A stretch of 64,000 nt of DNA from G965195345 sp965277775 (GTDB lineage: Bacteria; Pseudomonadota; Gammaproteobacteria; CAKMZV01): NCBI GenBank assembly GCA_965277775.1, contig OZ255843.1, forward strand, positions 1,736,001-1,800,000. Direction: 5' to 3'. Shown here piece after piece: positions 35,990 through 45,226 of the stretch. Position numbers and translations under genes: made by a program. The notes under the pieces were generated by a model. It was given only the letters and a program-made list of their open reading frames with translations, made no database searches and was not told where the DNA came from. Positions within the stretch are counted from its first letter, which is position 1. Each line of letters begins with the position of its first letter.

Positions 35990-36772
35990 ATGTTTACCAA
36001 ACGTTTAATACCCTGTCTGGATGTGGACGGTGGCCGAGTTGTTAAAGGCGTCAATTTCCTGAATTTAAGGGATGCTGGCGACCCCGTCTCGGTTGCAGCG
36101 CGCTATGCCAGAATGGGTGCCGATGAATTGGTATTTTTGGACATCACCGCTTCGAGCGACGGCCGAGACAGCACCTATGCCATGGTGACCAAAGTTGCAG
36201 AGCAAGTATTCATTCCTCTAACAGTGGGCGGTGGCATTAAAAGCATTGGCGATGTGGCGCGGATGTTGCAAGCAGGGGCAGATAAGGTCGGCATAAATAC
36301 CGCAGCCATTAGCAATCCGGACATGATTAAGCAAGTGGCAGACCACTACGGTGCTCAATGCATTGTTGTGGCCATTGATGCCAGACAAGTGGGTGATAAC
36401 CAATGGGAAGTTTATACCCATGGCGGTCGGCAAGCCACAGGCATTGATGCAGTTGCATGGGCCGAAAAAATGGCACAATATGGCGCTGGTGAAATACTAT
36501 TAACGAGCATGGATCAAGATGGCACCAAAAATGGCTTCGATTTGAAGCTGTGCCAAAGCGTGAGCGAAGCCGTAACCATTCCGGTCATAGCTTCTGGCGG
36601 CGTTGGCAATTTACAACATTTGGCCGAAGGCATTTTGATCGGTAAAGCTGACGCCGTGTTGGCGGCCAGTATATTTCATTTTTCCGAGTACACGCTCAGC
36701 GAAGCCAAACAGTATATGTCTGAACAAGGCATTGCTGTTAGACCTGTAGAGCACCCGATTTTGAACCCATGA
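35990..36772 (+). CDS. hisF: Imidazole glycerol phosphate synthase, cyclase subunit
   Basis: HisF uses ammonia from HisH to convert PRFAR to imidazoleglycerol phosphate and AICAR. The 260-residue barrel begins MFTKRLIPCLDVDGGRVVKG, with catalytic Asp11 in CLDVDGG and the second Asp in LLTSMDQDGTKNG. The phosphate loops VGGGI and ASGGVGN are intact. It is closely linked to hisA (gap of four bases). The AICAR produced re-enters purine synthesis, where purB of this window also works. Confidence 0.97.
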   Translation: MFTKRLIPCLDVDGGRVVKGVNFLNLRDAGDPVSVAARYARMGADELVFLDITASSDGRDSTYAMVTKVAEQVFIPLTVGGGIKSIGDVARMLQAGADKVGINTAAISNPDMIKQVADHYGAQCIVVAIDARQVGDNQWEVYTHGGRQATGIDAVAWAEKMAQYGAGEILLTSMDQDGTKNGFDLKLCQSVSEAVTIPVIASGGVGNLQHLAEGILIGKADAVLAASIFHFSEYTLSEAKQYMSEQGIAVRPVEHPILNP

Positions 36773-36811
36773 CGGATAGCATTGAGTCAAACATAGTGAG
36801 GACAATCAGCG

Positions 36812-37138
36812 ATGGATAATCAGATACTTCAATCGTTACAACAAACCATTCAAAACCGTAAGGCAGGGGCTACAGAAAAATCTTATGTGGCTTCGTTGTT
36901 ACAAGCGGGACCGACAAAAATCAATGATAAAATGATTGAGGAAGCCCGTGAATGTGTCGAAGCAAGCCAATCTGGCGATGCGAATCACTTGGTCTATGAA
37001 GTGGCAGATTTGTGGTTTCACAGTTTGGTTTTATTGAATGCACATGACAAAACTCTTGATGATCTGTTGCATGAATTAGCCAGACGAGAAGGGGTTTCTG
37101 GGTTGGTAGAAAAAGCAGGGCGTAAAAACCATGAGTGA
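36812..37138 (+). CDS. hisE: Phosphoribosyl-ATP pyrophosphatase
   Basis: HisE hydrolyses phosphoribosyl-ATP to phosphoribosyl-AMP, the second histidine step. The 108-residue all-alpha protein has the MazG-like acidic segment MIEEARECVEAS and VYEVADLWFHSLVLL. It stands alone: hisI (the cyclohydrolase), fused to hisE in enterics and usually next to it elsewhere, is not here. Its last eight bases overlap tyrS. Confidence 0.92.
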   Translation: MDNQILQSLQQTIQNRKAGATEKSYVASLLQAGPTKINDKMIEEARECVEASQSGDANHLVYEVADLWFHSLVLLNAHDKTLDDLLHELARREGVSGLVEKAGRKNHE

Positions 37139-38315
37139 AATAGAGAAAGATTTTGAATTATTATTTCGTGGCACGGATGAAATCATTCCACGCGAAGCCT
37201 TTATTGAAAAATTAAAACTGGACCGACCGTTAAGAATAAAAGCAGGATTTGACCCCACAGCCCCTGATTTACACTTGGGGCACACAGTCCTCATCAACAA
37301 ACTTCGTCAATTTCAAGATTTGGGGCACGAGGTGCTGTTTCTCATTGGTGATTTTACCGGTCGAATTGGAGACCCAAGCGGCAAAAATAAAACGCGCCCG
37401 CCCTTGAGTGATGAGGACATAGAACAAAATGCCAAGTCCTACGCCGATCAAGTTTTTAAAATCTTAGACCCCGAAAAAACACAAATACTTTTTAATGCCA
37501 CTTGGCACGGCAAAAAAAGCGCGGCAGATTTGGTCCGCTTAGCCGCTAGAGAAACAGTAGCACGCATGTTGGAGCGGGATGATTTTTCCAAACGCTATCA
37601 AAACAATCAACCCATTGCCATCCATGAATTTTTATACCCTTTGGTTCAGGGCTGGGACTCTGTCGAAATGCAAGCCGATGTCGAGTTGGGCGGTACAGAT
37701 CAAAAATTTAATTTATTGATGGGTCGAGACTTACAAAAACAGGTGGGTCAAGACCCCCAAGTGATAATGACCTTGCCATTGTTAGAAGGGTTGGACGGGG
37801 TGCAGAAGATGTCAAAATCCTTGCACAATTACATAGGCATTGATGATGCACCAAATGATATATTTGCCAAAATCATGTCGGTTTCCGATGAACTGATGTG
37901 GCGTTATTATGACCTGCTCAGTTTTCAATCTTCTGAGGTGATTCAATCGTATAAAGACCAGATAGACAAGGGTGACAATCCTCGGGATATAAAGGCGTTA
38001 TTAGGTCGAGAAATTGTGGCGCGGTTTTATGATGAAGCCATCGCAGTGGCATCAGAGCAGGCATTTACTGGGCAATTTCGACACAACAAGCCTCCTGAAG
38101 ATATGCCCGTTTTTACCTTAGCAAGCCAACCTTTGCCCAACTTATTGGTGGCCGCGCAATTATGTGCAACAACCTCTGAAGCAAGAAGGCTTATTGGTCA
38201 AGGCGCTGTTAAGTTTGAAGGGGAAAAAATCACTTCATTAGAAACGATTGATTCAGGAAAATCAGGCATTTTTCAAGTTGGCAAAAGAAAATTTGCCACC
38301 ATTAAGGTGGAATAA
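37131..38315 (+). CDS. tyrS: Tyrosine-tRNA ligase
   Basis: TyrRS charges tRNA-Tyr. The 394-residue class I enzyme shows the HIGH-like motif as DLHLGHTVL near residue 46 and KMSKS near residue 225. A C-terminal S4 domain follows (LCATTSEARRLIGQGAVKFEG). The ATG at 37131 overlaps the hisE stop by eight bases, so translation is likely coupled to the his operon, which is unusual for a housekeeping synthetase. The length suits the subgroup whose KMSKS is intact without insertions. Confidence 0.97.
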   Translation: MSEIEKDFELLFRGTDEIIPREAFIEKLKLDRPLRIKAGFDPTAPDLHLGHTVLINKLRQFQDLGHEVLFLIGDFTGRIGDPSGKNKTRPPLSDEDIEQNAKSYADQVFKILDPEKTQILFNATWHGKKSAADLVRLAARETVARMLERDDFSKRYQNNQPIAIHEFLYPLVQGWDSVEMQADVELGGTDQKFNLLMGRDLQKQVGQDPQVIMTLPLLEGLDGVQKMSKSLHNYIGIDDAPNDIFAKIMSVSDELMWRYYDLLSFQSSEVIQSYKDQIDKGDNPRDIKALLGREIVARFYDEAIAVASEQAFTGQFRHNKPPEDMPVFTLASQPLPNLLVAAQLCATTSEARRLIGQGAVKFEGEKITSLETIDSGKSGIFQVGKRKFATIKVE

Positions 38316-38317
38316 CA

Positions 38318-38336
38318 CTGACTTTTAGCAAGTCAG
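38318..38336. terminator. Hairpin between convergent tyrS and the glycine-zipper lipoprotein gene
   Basis: CTGACTT (38318-38324) and AAGTCAG (38330-38336) form a perfect seven-base stem with a five-base loop, right after the tyrS stop. A run of six T lies about 20 bases further on rather than directly adjacent. It could act in either direction as a weak terminator. Confidence 0.35.
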
Positions 38337-38356
38337 ACCCGTCATGAGCCTGTTTT

Positions 38357-38719
38357 TTAATTAAGGAGTTCGTAGCCTCTATTTTGTAGGCATTTTCTGG
38401 CGATGTCATATTTCTGTTGTTCGGCTTCACCGACGCCGCCTAATAGACCTAAAGCACCGCCAATCGCCGCACCGCGGCCAGCAGTTTCAGTGTCTCCGCC
38501 TGAAATCGCACCTATAACACCTCCGACTGCGGCACCTTCCAAAGCAGATTCGCCTGCTTCACCGCTCACATCAACTTGTTCGGCAATGGCTTCGCATTCC
38601 AACACATCTTGGTCAAATTCCGCTTTATCGAGATATTTGGTATCGACAATGTATTTTGGCGTCGTCGAACAAGCTTGGATAAAAATAATAACTGTAAAAA
38701 GAAGCGCATGTTTTAGCAT
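38357..38719 (-). CDS. Glycine-zipper lipoprotein
   Basis: This 120-residue protein starts with a lipoprotein signal peptide whose lipobox ends IQAC, giving lipidated Cys17. From about residue 57 it has an Ala/Gly-rich glycine-zipper segment with GGVIGAISGG and GGALGLLGGVG, typical of small outer-membrane lipoproteins that insert a helical hairpin. Function is unknown. It is convergent with tyrS and lies downstream of purB on the same strand. Confidence 0.75.
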   Translation of the reverse strand: MLKHALLFTVIIFIQACSTTPKYIVDTKYLDKAEFDQDVLECEAIAEQVDVSGEAGESALEGAAVGGVIGAISGGDTETAGRGAAIGGALGLLGGVGEAEQQKYDIARKCLQNRGYELLN

Positions 38720-38749
38720 AGTATGATTTTTTCAATAGTAGGAATAGGA

Positions 38750-40117
38750 TCAAATTATATCTGATTTGTTTTTGGCATTGCCCAGATAGTTTTCAGGTTT
38801 TAATTGCAATAAACGTTGCTTTGCATCGTTTGGAATGTCTAAGGTTTGGATGAATTGATGAAGGTCGTTCAGTGTAATTCGTTGTCCGCGCGTTAGTGAT
38901 TTGAGTTTTTCATAAGGTTTTTCAATGCCGTACCGTCTCATAACCGTTTGCACGGCTTCAGCCAAGACTTCAGGATTATTATCAAGATCTGCTTGTAAGG
39001 CCGAATGATTGATTTGCAGTTTATTCAAACCCTTTTTGAGCGCTGTCCACGCCACCAGACTGTATCCTATTGCCACGCCAATATTTCTTTGTACGGTTGA
39101 ATCCGACAAATCTCTCTGAAATCTCGAAATGGGTAATTTTTCTGCAAAATGGCTGAGCAATGCATTGGCCATGCCCAAGTTGCCCTCCGCATTTTCAAAA
39201 TCAATCGGATTAACTTTGTGCGGCATGGTTGAAGAACCAACTTCGCCAGCTTTGGTTTTCTGGCGGAAATAAGCAAAAGAGATATAGCCCCAAATATCGC
39301 GACTCAAATCGATGAGCACTGTATTGATGCGACACAATGCGTGAAAATATTCAGCGCAATAATCATGCGGTTCTATTTGGGTGGTGTAGGGGTTAACAGT
39401 CAATCCTAAGCCAGCTATAAAGGAGGCGGACATTTGATCCCAATCAACTTCTGGGTAAGCGCATAAATGGGCATTAAAATTACCCACGGCGCCATTCATT
39501 TTGCCAAGCACAATCACTTGTTCTAAACCAATTATCTGGCGCTTTAATCGTTCATGAACATTGGCAAACTCTTTGCCCACTGTGGTTGGAGATGCAGATT
39601 GTCCATGGGTTTTGGATAACATGGGAATGGCTGAAAATTCGTTGGCAAATTGCTTTAACAAGGTTTGCAACGACGAAAGATGCTCAACAAGCAGTGGGCG
39701 AACTTCAGCAAGGCTCAAAGCATAAGCAAGGTTGTTAATGTCTTCTGAGGTGCAGCCAAAGTGTATAAATTCCACAGTTTTGGCCAAGGTTTCATGCGCC
39801 AATAATCGATCTTTTAGGTAGTATTCAACGGCTTTAACATCGTGATTGGTTGTGGCTTCGTGCGCTTTGACTTTGAGTGCTTCATCAACATTGAACTTGA
39901 GGGCAATATTTTTTAAATACCTCAGCTCATCATCATTAAATTCAGGCACTTCTGCAATGTCAGAGTGCTTGGCTAATGCAATCAGCCATTCAATTTCAAC
40001 GCGCACTCGATTATGGATCAAAGCGTATTCGCTAAAATATTTTTGTAAGTCCAAACTTTGGTTTAGGTAACGGCCATCAAGCGGAGAAAGTGCCGTTAAA
40101 GGGGCGTGCTCAGTCAT
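38750..40117 (-). CDS. purB: Adenylosuccinate lyase
   Basis: PurB acts twice in purine metabolism, cleaving SAICAR to AICAR and adenylosuccinate to AMP. The 455 residues match the long gammaproteobacterial form, starting with LTALSPLDGRYLNQ. The fumarase-superfamily signature GSSTMPHKVNPIDFENAEGN is near residue 295, and SKTHGQSASPTT carries a conserved His. It overlaps the end of the upstream membrane-protein gene by eight bases. hflD and phoP, common neighbours in enterics, are absent. Confidence 0.97.
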   Translation of the reverse strand: MTEHAPLTALSPLDGRYLNQSLDLQKYFSEYALIHNRVRVEIEWLIALAKHSDIAEVPEFNDDELRYLKNIALKFNVDEALKVKAHEATTNHDVKAVEYYLKDRLLAHETLAKTVEFIHFGCTSEDINNLAYALSLAEVRPLLVEHLSSLQTLLKQFANEFSAIPMLSKTHGQSASPTTVGKEFANVHERLKRQIIGLEQVIVLGKMNGAVGNFNAHLCAYPEVDWDQMSASFIAGLGLTVNPYTTQIEPHDYCAEYFHALCRINTVLIDLSRDIWGYISFAYFRQKTKAGEVGSSTMPHKVNPIDFENAEGNLGMANALLSHFAEKLPISRFQRDLSDSTVQRNIGVAIGYSLVAWTALKKGLNKLQINHSALQADLDNNPEVLAEAVQTVMRRYGIEKPYEKLKSLTRGQRITLNDLHQFIQTLDIPNDAKQRLLQLKPENYLGNAKNKSDII

Positions 40118-40472
40118 TTTTATTCGTTGTGTTAATAAGGGTTTGTTTGATGGTTTTCAAATGCTTGTATCCACAATAAAAGGCCGAGAACCATAAAATG
40201 AAGGAAGGGAGTGCATAATACCAGTCCTGGCTGCTCAGGTAGCTCATGCTTATTATACTGAATAATAATGTGACAATGAGCGCCAAAAAAAGCGGTTTAT
40301 AATGGCCTTTGCGCGTTGCATAAAAAATGTACAGCCAAGGGAATATGACCCAACTTAAAATAGCCAAAGGATTAAAGAGCGTAGAGGGTTGCCACACTAA
40401 AAACCACAACAAAACCCAAGCGATGGCAAGGCCACTCATTACTCTCCAAATTATCAGCCAGGAAGTGTTCAT
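40110..40472 (-). CDS. Small multi-pass membrane protein of unknown function
   Basis: I do not recognise this 120-residue protein. It has four hydrophobic stretches, around residues 7-27, 33-52, 58-77 and 87-105, and a short polar C-terminus, so it is an inner-membrane protein. No catalytic motif is evident. Its stop overlaps the purB start by eight bases, suggesting coupled translation, but a functional tie to purine synthesis is not implied. Confidence 0.65.
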   Translation of the reverse strand: MNTSWLIIWRVMSGLAIAWVLLWFLVWQPSTLFNPLAILSWVIFPWLYIFYATRKGHYKPLFLALIVTLLFSIISMSYLSSQDWYYALPSFILWFSAFYCGYKHLKTIKQTLINTTNKND

Positions 40473-40526
40473 ATTTGAATGAGGGCTTTAAGGGACTCTA
40501 TAAAGGTTCGTTGTATAAAGACTCGC

Positions 40527-40556
40527 TTAAGACCCTAAGCAAACCTTTAATATAAT
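40527..40556 (+). promoter_or_regulatory. Candidate sigma-70 promoter for the TlpA-like gene
   Basis: A perfect -10 TATAAT (40551-40556) is preceded at 18 bases by TTAAGA (40527-40532), which matches four of six -35 positions. It lies about 115 bases before the start codon in the divergent gap. Confidence 0.45.
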
Positions 40557-40669
40557 GACTTATTGTAAGCGATAATAAGGTGACGGTGATAGCCCATTAA
40601 TCTTGTTGTTTCTGGATGCTGTTGGATATTTAAATGTTGGATTGATGAAATCATAAAGGAGAACCATAC

Positions 40670-41176
40670 ATGTACAAACTCATGGCAAAGCGTGGGCTGA
40701 CATCAGCAAAGCTATTCTGCGTTGTGTTGCTGGCCGTCGTTAGCAACGCCTGTTCTCAGTCAAATCCTGTGAACGCTCAATGGCAAGGCATTGATGGTCA
40801 AACCATTGATTTAGAGGCATATAGAGGTCAGTGGGTGGTGATAAATTACTGGGCAACATGGTGTCCGCCCTGTGTTGCTGAGATGCCAGAGCTACAGACC
40901 TTTCATGATAAACACCAAGATGATGCTCAGAGCAAAGTAAAAGCGGTGGTGCTTGGTATAAATTATGAAGAGCCCAATGTGACAAAGATTGAAGCCTTTG
41001 CTGATAATTATTTCATCAACTTTCCTCTGGCTTTTGCCAATAACCTTGAAGGAAAAACGCCCTTTGGCCAATTGGTTGGATTGCCCAGCACCTACGTATT
41101 AGACCCAAAAGGTCAATTAGTTTATCAGCGGGCAGGACCTGTCACAGAGTCGCTATTAGAAGAAGTGATCAACTAA
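40670..41176 (+). CDS. TlpA/ResA-like thiol-disulfide oxidoreductase
   Basis: This 168-residue protein has an N-terminal hydrophobic signal or anchor (residues 12-30, ending near NAC, a possible but imperfect lipobox). A thioredoxin fold follows with the active-site WCPPC near residue 65 and a cis-Pro loop in GLPSTYVL. Such proteins reduce disulfides in the periplasm, for example in cytochrome c maturation. AGGAG eight bases upstream supports the ATG at 40670. It stands as a single gene between divergent and convergent neighbours. Confidence 0.85.
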   Translation: MYKLMAKRGLTSAKLFCVVLLAVVSNACSQSNPVNAQWQGIDGQTIDLEAYRGQWVVINYWATWCPPCVAEMPELQTFHDKHQDDAQSKVKAVVLGINYEEPNVTKIEAFADNYFINFPLAFANNLEGKTPFGQLVGLPSTYVLDPKGQLVYQRAGPVTESLLEEVIN

Positions 41177-41216
41177 AGCGCCTCGTGACTATTGCGCTTT
41201 GCATCGATGCGCACCT

Positions 41217-42206
41217 CTAACGTATGGGCAAATATAATTCTGTAACCATCTGATCGGGCTCTGCATTCCTGGGATCGATTATATAAATTTCCAAAGAAGG
41301 TCTGTTGGTATCCCATTTAATTTTGTGCATTCTTAAGTGTGAAGCAGCGCTGAACCAAACTTGTTCCAAATAATCATAGCGTCCGTTGTAGGTAATCTTA
41401 AAGTATTTTCCTGCCGGCGCCGTGTATTTCTCGGCATCGATCTCATCCAAGGATTCAATGGGGACGACCATATCACACTGGGTAGTCATCTTTTTGATAT
41501 CGGTTTTGGAATAAGCAGCAAAAAAATGAGATGATATTTTCAAATTTTCTGATTCAACCTTGCCCAATAAATGGGTGAAGGATTTTTCCATCGCTTGCGG
41601 TAACTGCTCAAACGACCCTTGGAAATGCTGACTGATGCCTGATAATGCTTCTCGATCAACCGCCCCGTCAAATTGCACTTGAAATTTGGGCGCCGATGGG
41701 TCTAGTAATTGATTTAATAAGCGCAAACCAACCTTGTAGTCACTGCTGATCATCCGAATCATCATAGGCACCATCCAGCGAAAGAAAAAGGGCATTGAAC
41801 CGTGCATTTGCCAAGTCAGTTTAGTCCCCTCTGTTTCTTCAGCAAATGACCACTCAATATCGGCGGTATTTTTAAAAGGTTTTAAAAAGGTGATTTTTTG
41901 GAGGATGCGGGCATTGGTTTCAATTTTAACGTGCATGAGCTTGCCGCTGCCAATGTGTGCGCCATCCCAGCTATAGTGGCCACCTTCTTGATCGATGTCA
42001 TCGCTGAAATTCAACTTCACATCGGGTTCGTGTATCACCCATGGACTCCAATCCGCCCAGGTTTTTAAATCCAATATTTTGTTAAACACATCGCCAACAG
42101 GTGCTTTAACAGTGATGCTTTCAGAAACATTAAATTTGCCGGGTTTGCTCGCTAAATAAATTAAACCGACCCCAATAATGGCAACAATAATCCATAAGAT
42201 TGTCAT
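41217..42206 (-). CDS. SRPBCC (polyketide cyclase-like) plus GyrI-like domain protein
   Basis: The 329-residue protein has an N-terminal membrane segment (about residues 1-20), an SRPBCC ligand-binding domain (residues 25-165, VKAPVGDVFNKILDLKTWADWSPW at the start), and a GyrI/effector-binding-like domain (175-329, with CDMVVPI and GKYFKITYNGRYDYL). The last two are fused in many small-molecule-binding proteins of unknown ligand. The start at 42206 has GGAGGT just upstream; a start at 42218 has none. It is divergent from rpsP. Confidence 0.75.
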   Translation of the reverse strand: MTILWIIVAIIGVGLIYLASKPGKFNVSESITVKAPVGDVFNKILDLKTWADWSPWVIHEPDVKLNFSDDIDQEGGHYSWDGAHIGSGKLMHVKIETNARILQKITFLKPFKNTADIEWSFAEETEGTKLTWQMHGSMPFFFRWMVPMMIRMISSDYKVGLRLLNQLLDPSAPKFQVQFDGAVDREALSGISQHFQGSFEQLPQAMEKSFTHLLGKVESENLKISSHFFAAYSKTDIKKMTTQCDMVVPIESLDEIDAEKYTAPAGKYFKITYNGRYDYLEQVWFSAASHLRMHKIKWDTNRPSLEIYIIDPRNAEPDQMVTELYLPIR

Positions 42207-42355
42207 AGAAACCTCCATAGGTTAATTACAGTTGTTTATCGTTATACTATATCAGAAAAGGGGATTTATGAGGCAATTGTCGTGTTTGACAATAATTTAT
42301 ACGAATAATTGCGCTTTCTTAGTACAGAATAACGTTTCATGGTCTCGCTTTTGGG

Positions 42356-42361
42356 TATAAT
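42356..42361 (+). promoter_or_regulatory. Candidate -10 element of the rpsP promoter
   Basis: A perfect TATAAT lies 65 bases before rpsP, flanked by TTGG (42351-42354 with one offset base) and CCAA, a pattern like that at the ppa promoter. A hairpin GGGTG/CACCC (42379-42395) sits in the leader. No strong -35 is seen. Confidence 0.45.
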
Positions 42362-42425
42362 GCCAACCCTCTAATCTGGGGTGTTATTTGCACCCTAAGA
42401 GATCACTAAATAATTTGGAGTTTGA

Positions 42426-42875
42426 ATGGTAGTTATTCGTTTGGCAAGGGGCGGTGCTAAAAAGCGTCCTTTTTATACAATTGTCGTTGCAGATAAACGT
42501 CGAAGCAGAGATGGTAAATTCATTGAAAAATTGGGTTTTTATAACGTCATTGCAAGAGGGCAGGAAATATCGCTTAGCTTAAATGCCAGCCGTTATCAAC
42601 ATTGGGTAGCGCAGGGCGCACAGCCATCGGACAGAGTTGCGTCGTTGTTTAAATTATCCGCTCGTAATGATCACCTAGACTTACCTGCACGTTTAGAAAA
42701 AATATCGAAAAAACCAACGGAAACGGTCAAACCTGAATCAAAATCTAAAAAGGTTGAAGAAGCTGTTGCTGTAGAAGCCGCTGTTGCTGAAGAAGCCGTT
42801 GCTGAAGAAGCTGCCACAGAAGAAGTTGTTGCTGAAGAAGCCACCTCAGAAGAAAGCGAACAAGAAAGTCGTTAA
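42426..42875 (+). CDS. rpsP: 30S ribosomal protein S16 with acidic C-terminal tail
   Basis: S16 helps assemble the 30S body. Residues 1-82 are a normal S16: MVVIRLARGGAKKRPFY, then RRSRDGKFIEKLGFYNVI. After about residue 95 comes an unusual extension, first basic (KSKKV) and then an Ala/Glu/Val-rich repeat tail to residue 149, against a usual total near 82-100. TTGGAG upstream fits a ribosome site. rimM, trmD and rplS, which follow rpsP in most bacteria, are absent: the next gene is maeB on the opposite strand. Confidence 0.96.
   Translation: MVVIRLARGGAKKRPFYTIVVADKRRSRDGKFIEKLGFYNVIARGQEISLSLNASRYQHWVAQGAQPSDRVASLFKLSARNDHLDLPARLEKISKKPTETVKPESKSKKVEEAVAVEAAVAEEAVAEEAATEEVVAEEATSEESEQESR
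42756..42845 (+). repeat. Degenerate GAAGAAGCT-type repeat coding the S16 tail
   Basis: Residues 111-140 of S16 are encoded by degenerate copies of units such as GTTGCTGAAGAAGCC, giving repeated (V/T)AEEA-like blocks. Repeat length could vary between strains by slippage in steps of whole codons. Confidence 0.7.
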
Positions 42876-42937
42876 GACAATCTGACTTAAATACCCAACG
42901 TCTGTCAAATACGTTGCTTAGGGGTTTAATCTTAGAC

Positions 42938-45226
42938 TTAAAACGGTAAGTGTGTGGTTTTTTGTGCTTCTGCAACCGCATAAGCAATCATATTATAAAT
43001 ACTGCGAACACTGGTGGTGCTATTCATCAAATGGATGGGTTGGGCTGTGCCAGTAAGTATCGGTCCAATGGTAAAACCTTCGGATGCGCTTTTGAGTAAA
43101 CGGTAAGCAATACTTGAAGCATCAATGTTGGGCATAATCAACAAATTGGCTGCACCTTCAAACTTCACATCAGTAATGAAATTTCTGCGAGCGTATTCAT
43201 CTAAGGCGGCATCGGCTTGCATTTCACCATCAATTTTATAATCAGGCATTTGTGCCATGGCGAGTTTAAGCGCTTTGTTCATCTTGCGTGCACAGGGCAA
43301 GTAGGAACTGCCAAAATTTGAATGAGAAAGTAGCGCTATTCTCGGTTCAAGTCCAAAACATTTCACGACTTGGGCAGACATTTTTATGATTTCTACGAGC
43401 TCTTCAGCCGTAGGGTTGTCGTAATAAACCGTATCGGCCAAAAATACTGAACGACCATTAATAAGCACACCGTGAACCCCAACGACATTCTTAATGTCGT
43501 CTTGGGTGCCAATGAGGTTTTTAATGTGTCTCAGATTGTCGCGTACTGTGCCACTTAATCCACAAATAACGGCATCGCATTCTAAGCGTTTTAGCATCAA
43601 TGCTGAGATGACCGTGGTATCAGTGCGCACAATGAGTTTACTTTGATTGATGCTGATGCCTTTACGAGCCATCAAATGATGGTATAGACCATGGTATTCG
43701 CGAAATCGTGGATCGTCTTCAGGATCGACAACTTCAACGTCGTTTTGCAAATCCAACCGTAAATTTGCGCGTTTGCTGAAGATTTCTAAAACACGACGTC
43801 GTCCAACTAAAATGGGTTTGACAAAGCCTTCATCCACGGCCATTTGAACGGCGGATAGCACACGGTAATCTTCAGCATCGGCAAAGGCAACGCGTTTGGG
43901 TTCGTTGTATGCCGCTGCGAATATGGGTTGCATGACGCCAGTCGAACGGTGCACCATACTTTCTAATTGGTGTCGGTACGCGTTCATGTCTGTTATGGGG
44001 CGTGTTGCAACGCCACTCTTCATAGCACTTTCTGCAATGGCCGGTGGAATCGAAGTCATCAATCGGGGGTCAAACGGTTTGGGAATGAGCATTTCTGCCC
44101 CAAAGCGTAAATCTTCGCCAGCATAGGCTTTTTGTACTGAATCGTCGGTTTCTCTTTTGGCCAAATTGGCAATGGCATGCACACAGGCGATTTTCATTTC
44201 TTGATTGATGGCAACGGCACCCACGTCTAGTGCGCCCCTAAACAAGAAAGGAAAGCAGAGCACGTTATTCACTTGATTGGGATAATCTGAACGACCCGTT
44301 GCGCATATGGCGTCGGGACGAATGGCTTTTGCTTCTTCGGGCAAGATTTCGGGTTCAGGATTGGCCATGGCGAATATGATGGGTTGTTTGGCCATTGACA
44401 ACATCATTTTTTTGGTAACCAAATTGGGTCGAGAAACCCCAAGAAACACATCGGCATCAACAAATGCTTCTTCTAAGGTTCTGATTTTATGTGCTTGTGC
44501 ATAGGCTTCTTTGTAAGGGTTCATACCCTCAGTGCGGCCTTTGTAAATGACCCCTTTAGAGTCGCACAGCGTGATGTTTTTTTTCTGTGCGCCCAAGCAT
44601 ACAAACATGTCTAAACAGGCGAGTCCAGCGGAACCGGCGCCATTACAAACAATATTTATGTCTTCGATTTTTTTCTCTGTCAAATACAAGGCATTGATCA
44701 GCGCCGCTGAAGCGGTAATGGCGGTTCCATGTTGGTCATCATGAAACACAGGAATGTTCATCCGTTCGTTCAAAATACGTTCAATTTCAAAACACTCTGG
44801 CGCTTTAATGTCTTCTAAATTAATGCCGCCAAAGGTTGGCTCAAGTGCCGCCACAATGTCACAAAATTTGTCCACATCGGTTTCATCAATCTCGATGTCA
44901 AAAACATTTATGTTACTAAATCGCTTAAATAACACGGCTTTGCCTTCCATAACGGGCTTGGAGGCGAGTGGGCCGATATTGCCTAAGCCGAGCACAGAAG
45001 ACCCGTTGGTGACAACCCCGACCAGATTGTTACGCCCAGTAAATTCACGAGCATAGGTATTATCTTGTTTGATTAATTCACACGGAGCAGCCACACCAGG
45101 GGAATAGGCCAATGATAAATCATGCTGGGTATTTAACGGCTTGGTTGCTTGAATCGCTAATTTTCCTGGCGGGTTGGAGCGATGATATTCAAGGGCTTGT
45201 TTGTCTAATAAATCTTTTTTCATCAT
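42938..45226 (-). CDS. maeB: NADP-dependent malic enzyme with phosphotransacetylase-like domain
   Basis: MaeB decarboxylates malate to pyruvate with NADP. Its 762 residues comprise a malic enzyme part (1-430, with AYSPGVAAPC and the NAD(P) loop CNGAGSAGLACLD) and a C-terminal phosphotransacetylase-like part (430-762) that is regulatory and not catalytic in known MaeB. The length matches E. coli MaeB. ATG codons at 45226 and 45223 are both possible. It is convergent with rpsP and divergent from msrA. Confidence 0.96.
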   Translation of the reverse strand: MMKKDLLDKQALEYHRSNPPGKLAIQATKPLNTQHDLSLAYSPGVAAPCELIKQDNTYAREFTGRNNLVGVVTNGSSVLGLGNIGPLASKPVMEGKAVLFKRFSNINVFDIEIDETDVDKFCDIVAALEPTFGGINLEDIKAPECFEIERILNERMNIPVFHDDQHGTAITASAALINALYLTEKKIEDINIVCNGAGSAGLACLDMFVCLGAQKKNITLCDSKGVIYKGRTEGMNPYKEAYAQAHKIRTLEEAFVDADVFLGVSRPNLVTKKMMLSMAKQPIIFAMANPEPEILPEEAKAIRPDAICATGRSDYPNQVNNVLCFPFLFRGALDVGAVAINQEMKIACVHAIANLAKRETDDSVQKAYAGEDLRFGAEMLIPKPFDPRLMTSIPPAIAESAMKSGVATRPITDMNAYRHQLESMVHRSTGVMQPIFAAAYNEPKRVAFADAEDYRVLSAVQMAVDEGFVKPILVGRRRVLEIFSKRANLRLDLQNDVEVVDPEDDPRFREYHGLYHHLMARKGISINQSKLIVRTDTTVISALMLKRLECDAVICGLSGTVRDNLRHIKNLIGTQDDIKNVVGVHGVLINGRSVFLADTVYYDNPTAEELVEIIKMSAQVVKCFGLEPRIALLSHSNFGSSYLPCARKMNKALKLAMAQMPDYKIDGEMQADAALDEYARRNFITDVKFEGAANLLIMPNIDASSIAYRLLKSASEGFTIGPILTGTAQPIHLMNSTTSVRSIYNMIAYAVAEAQKTTHLPF

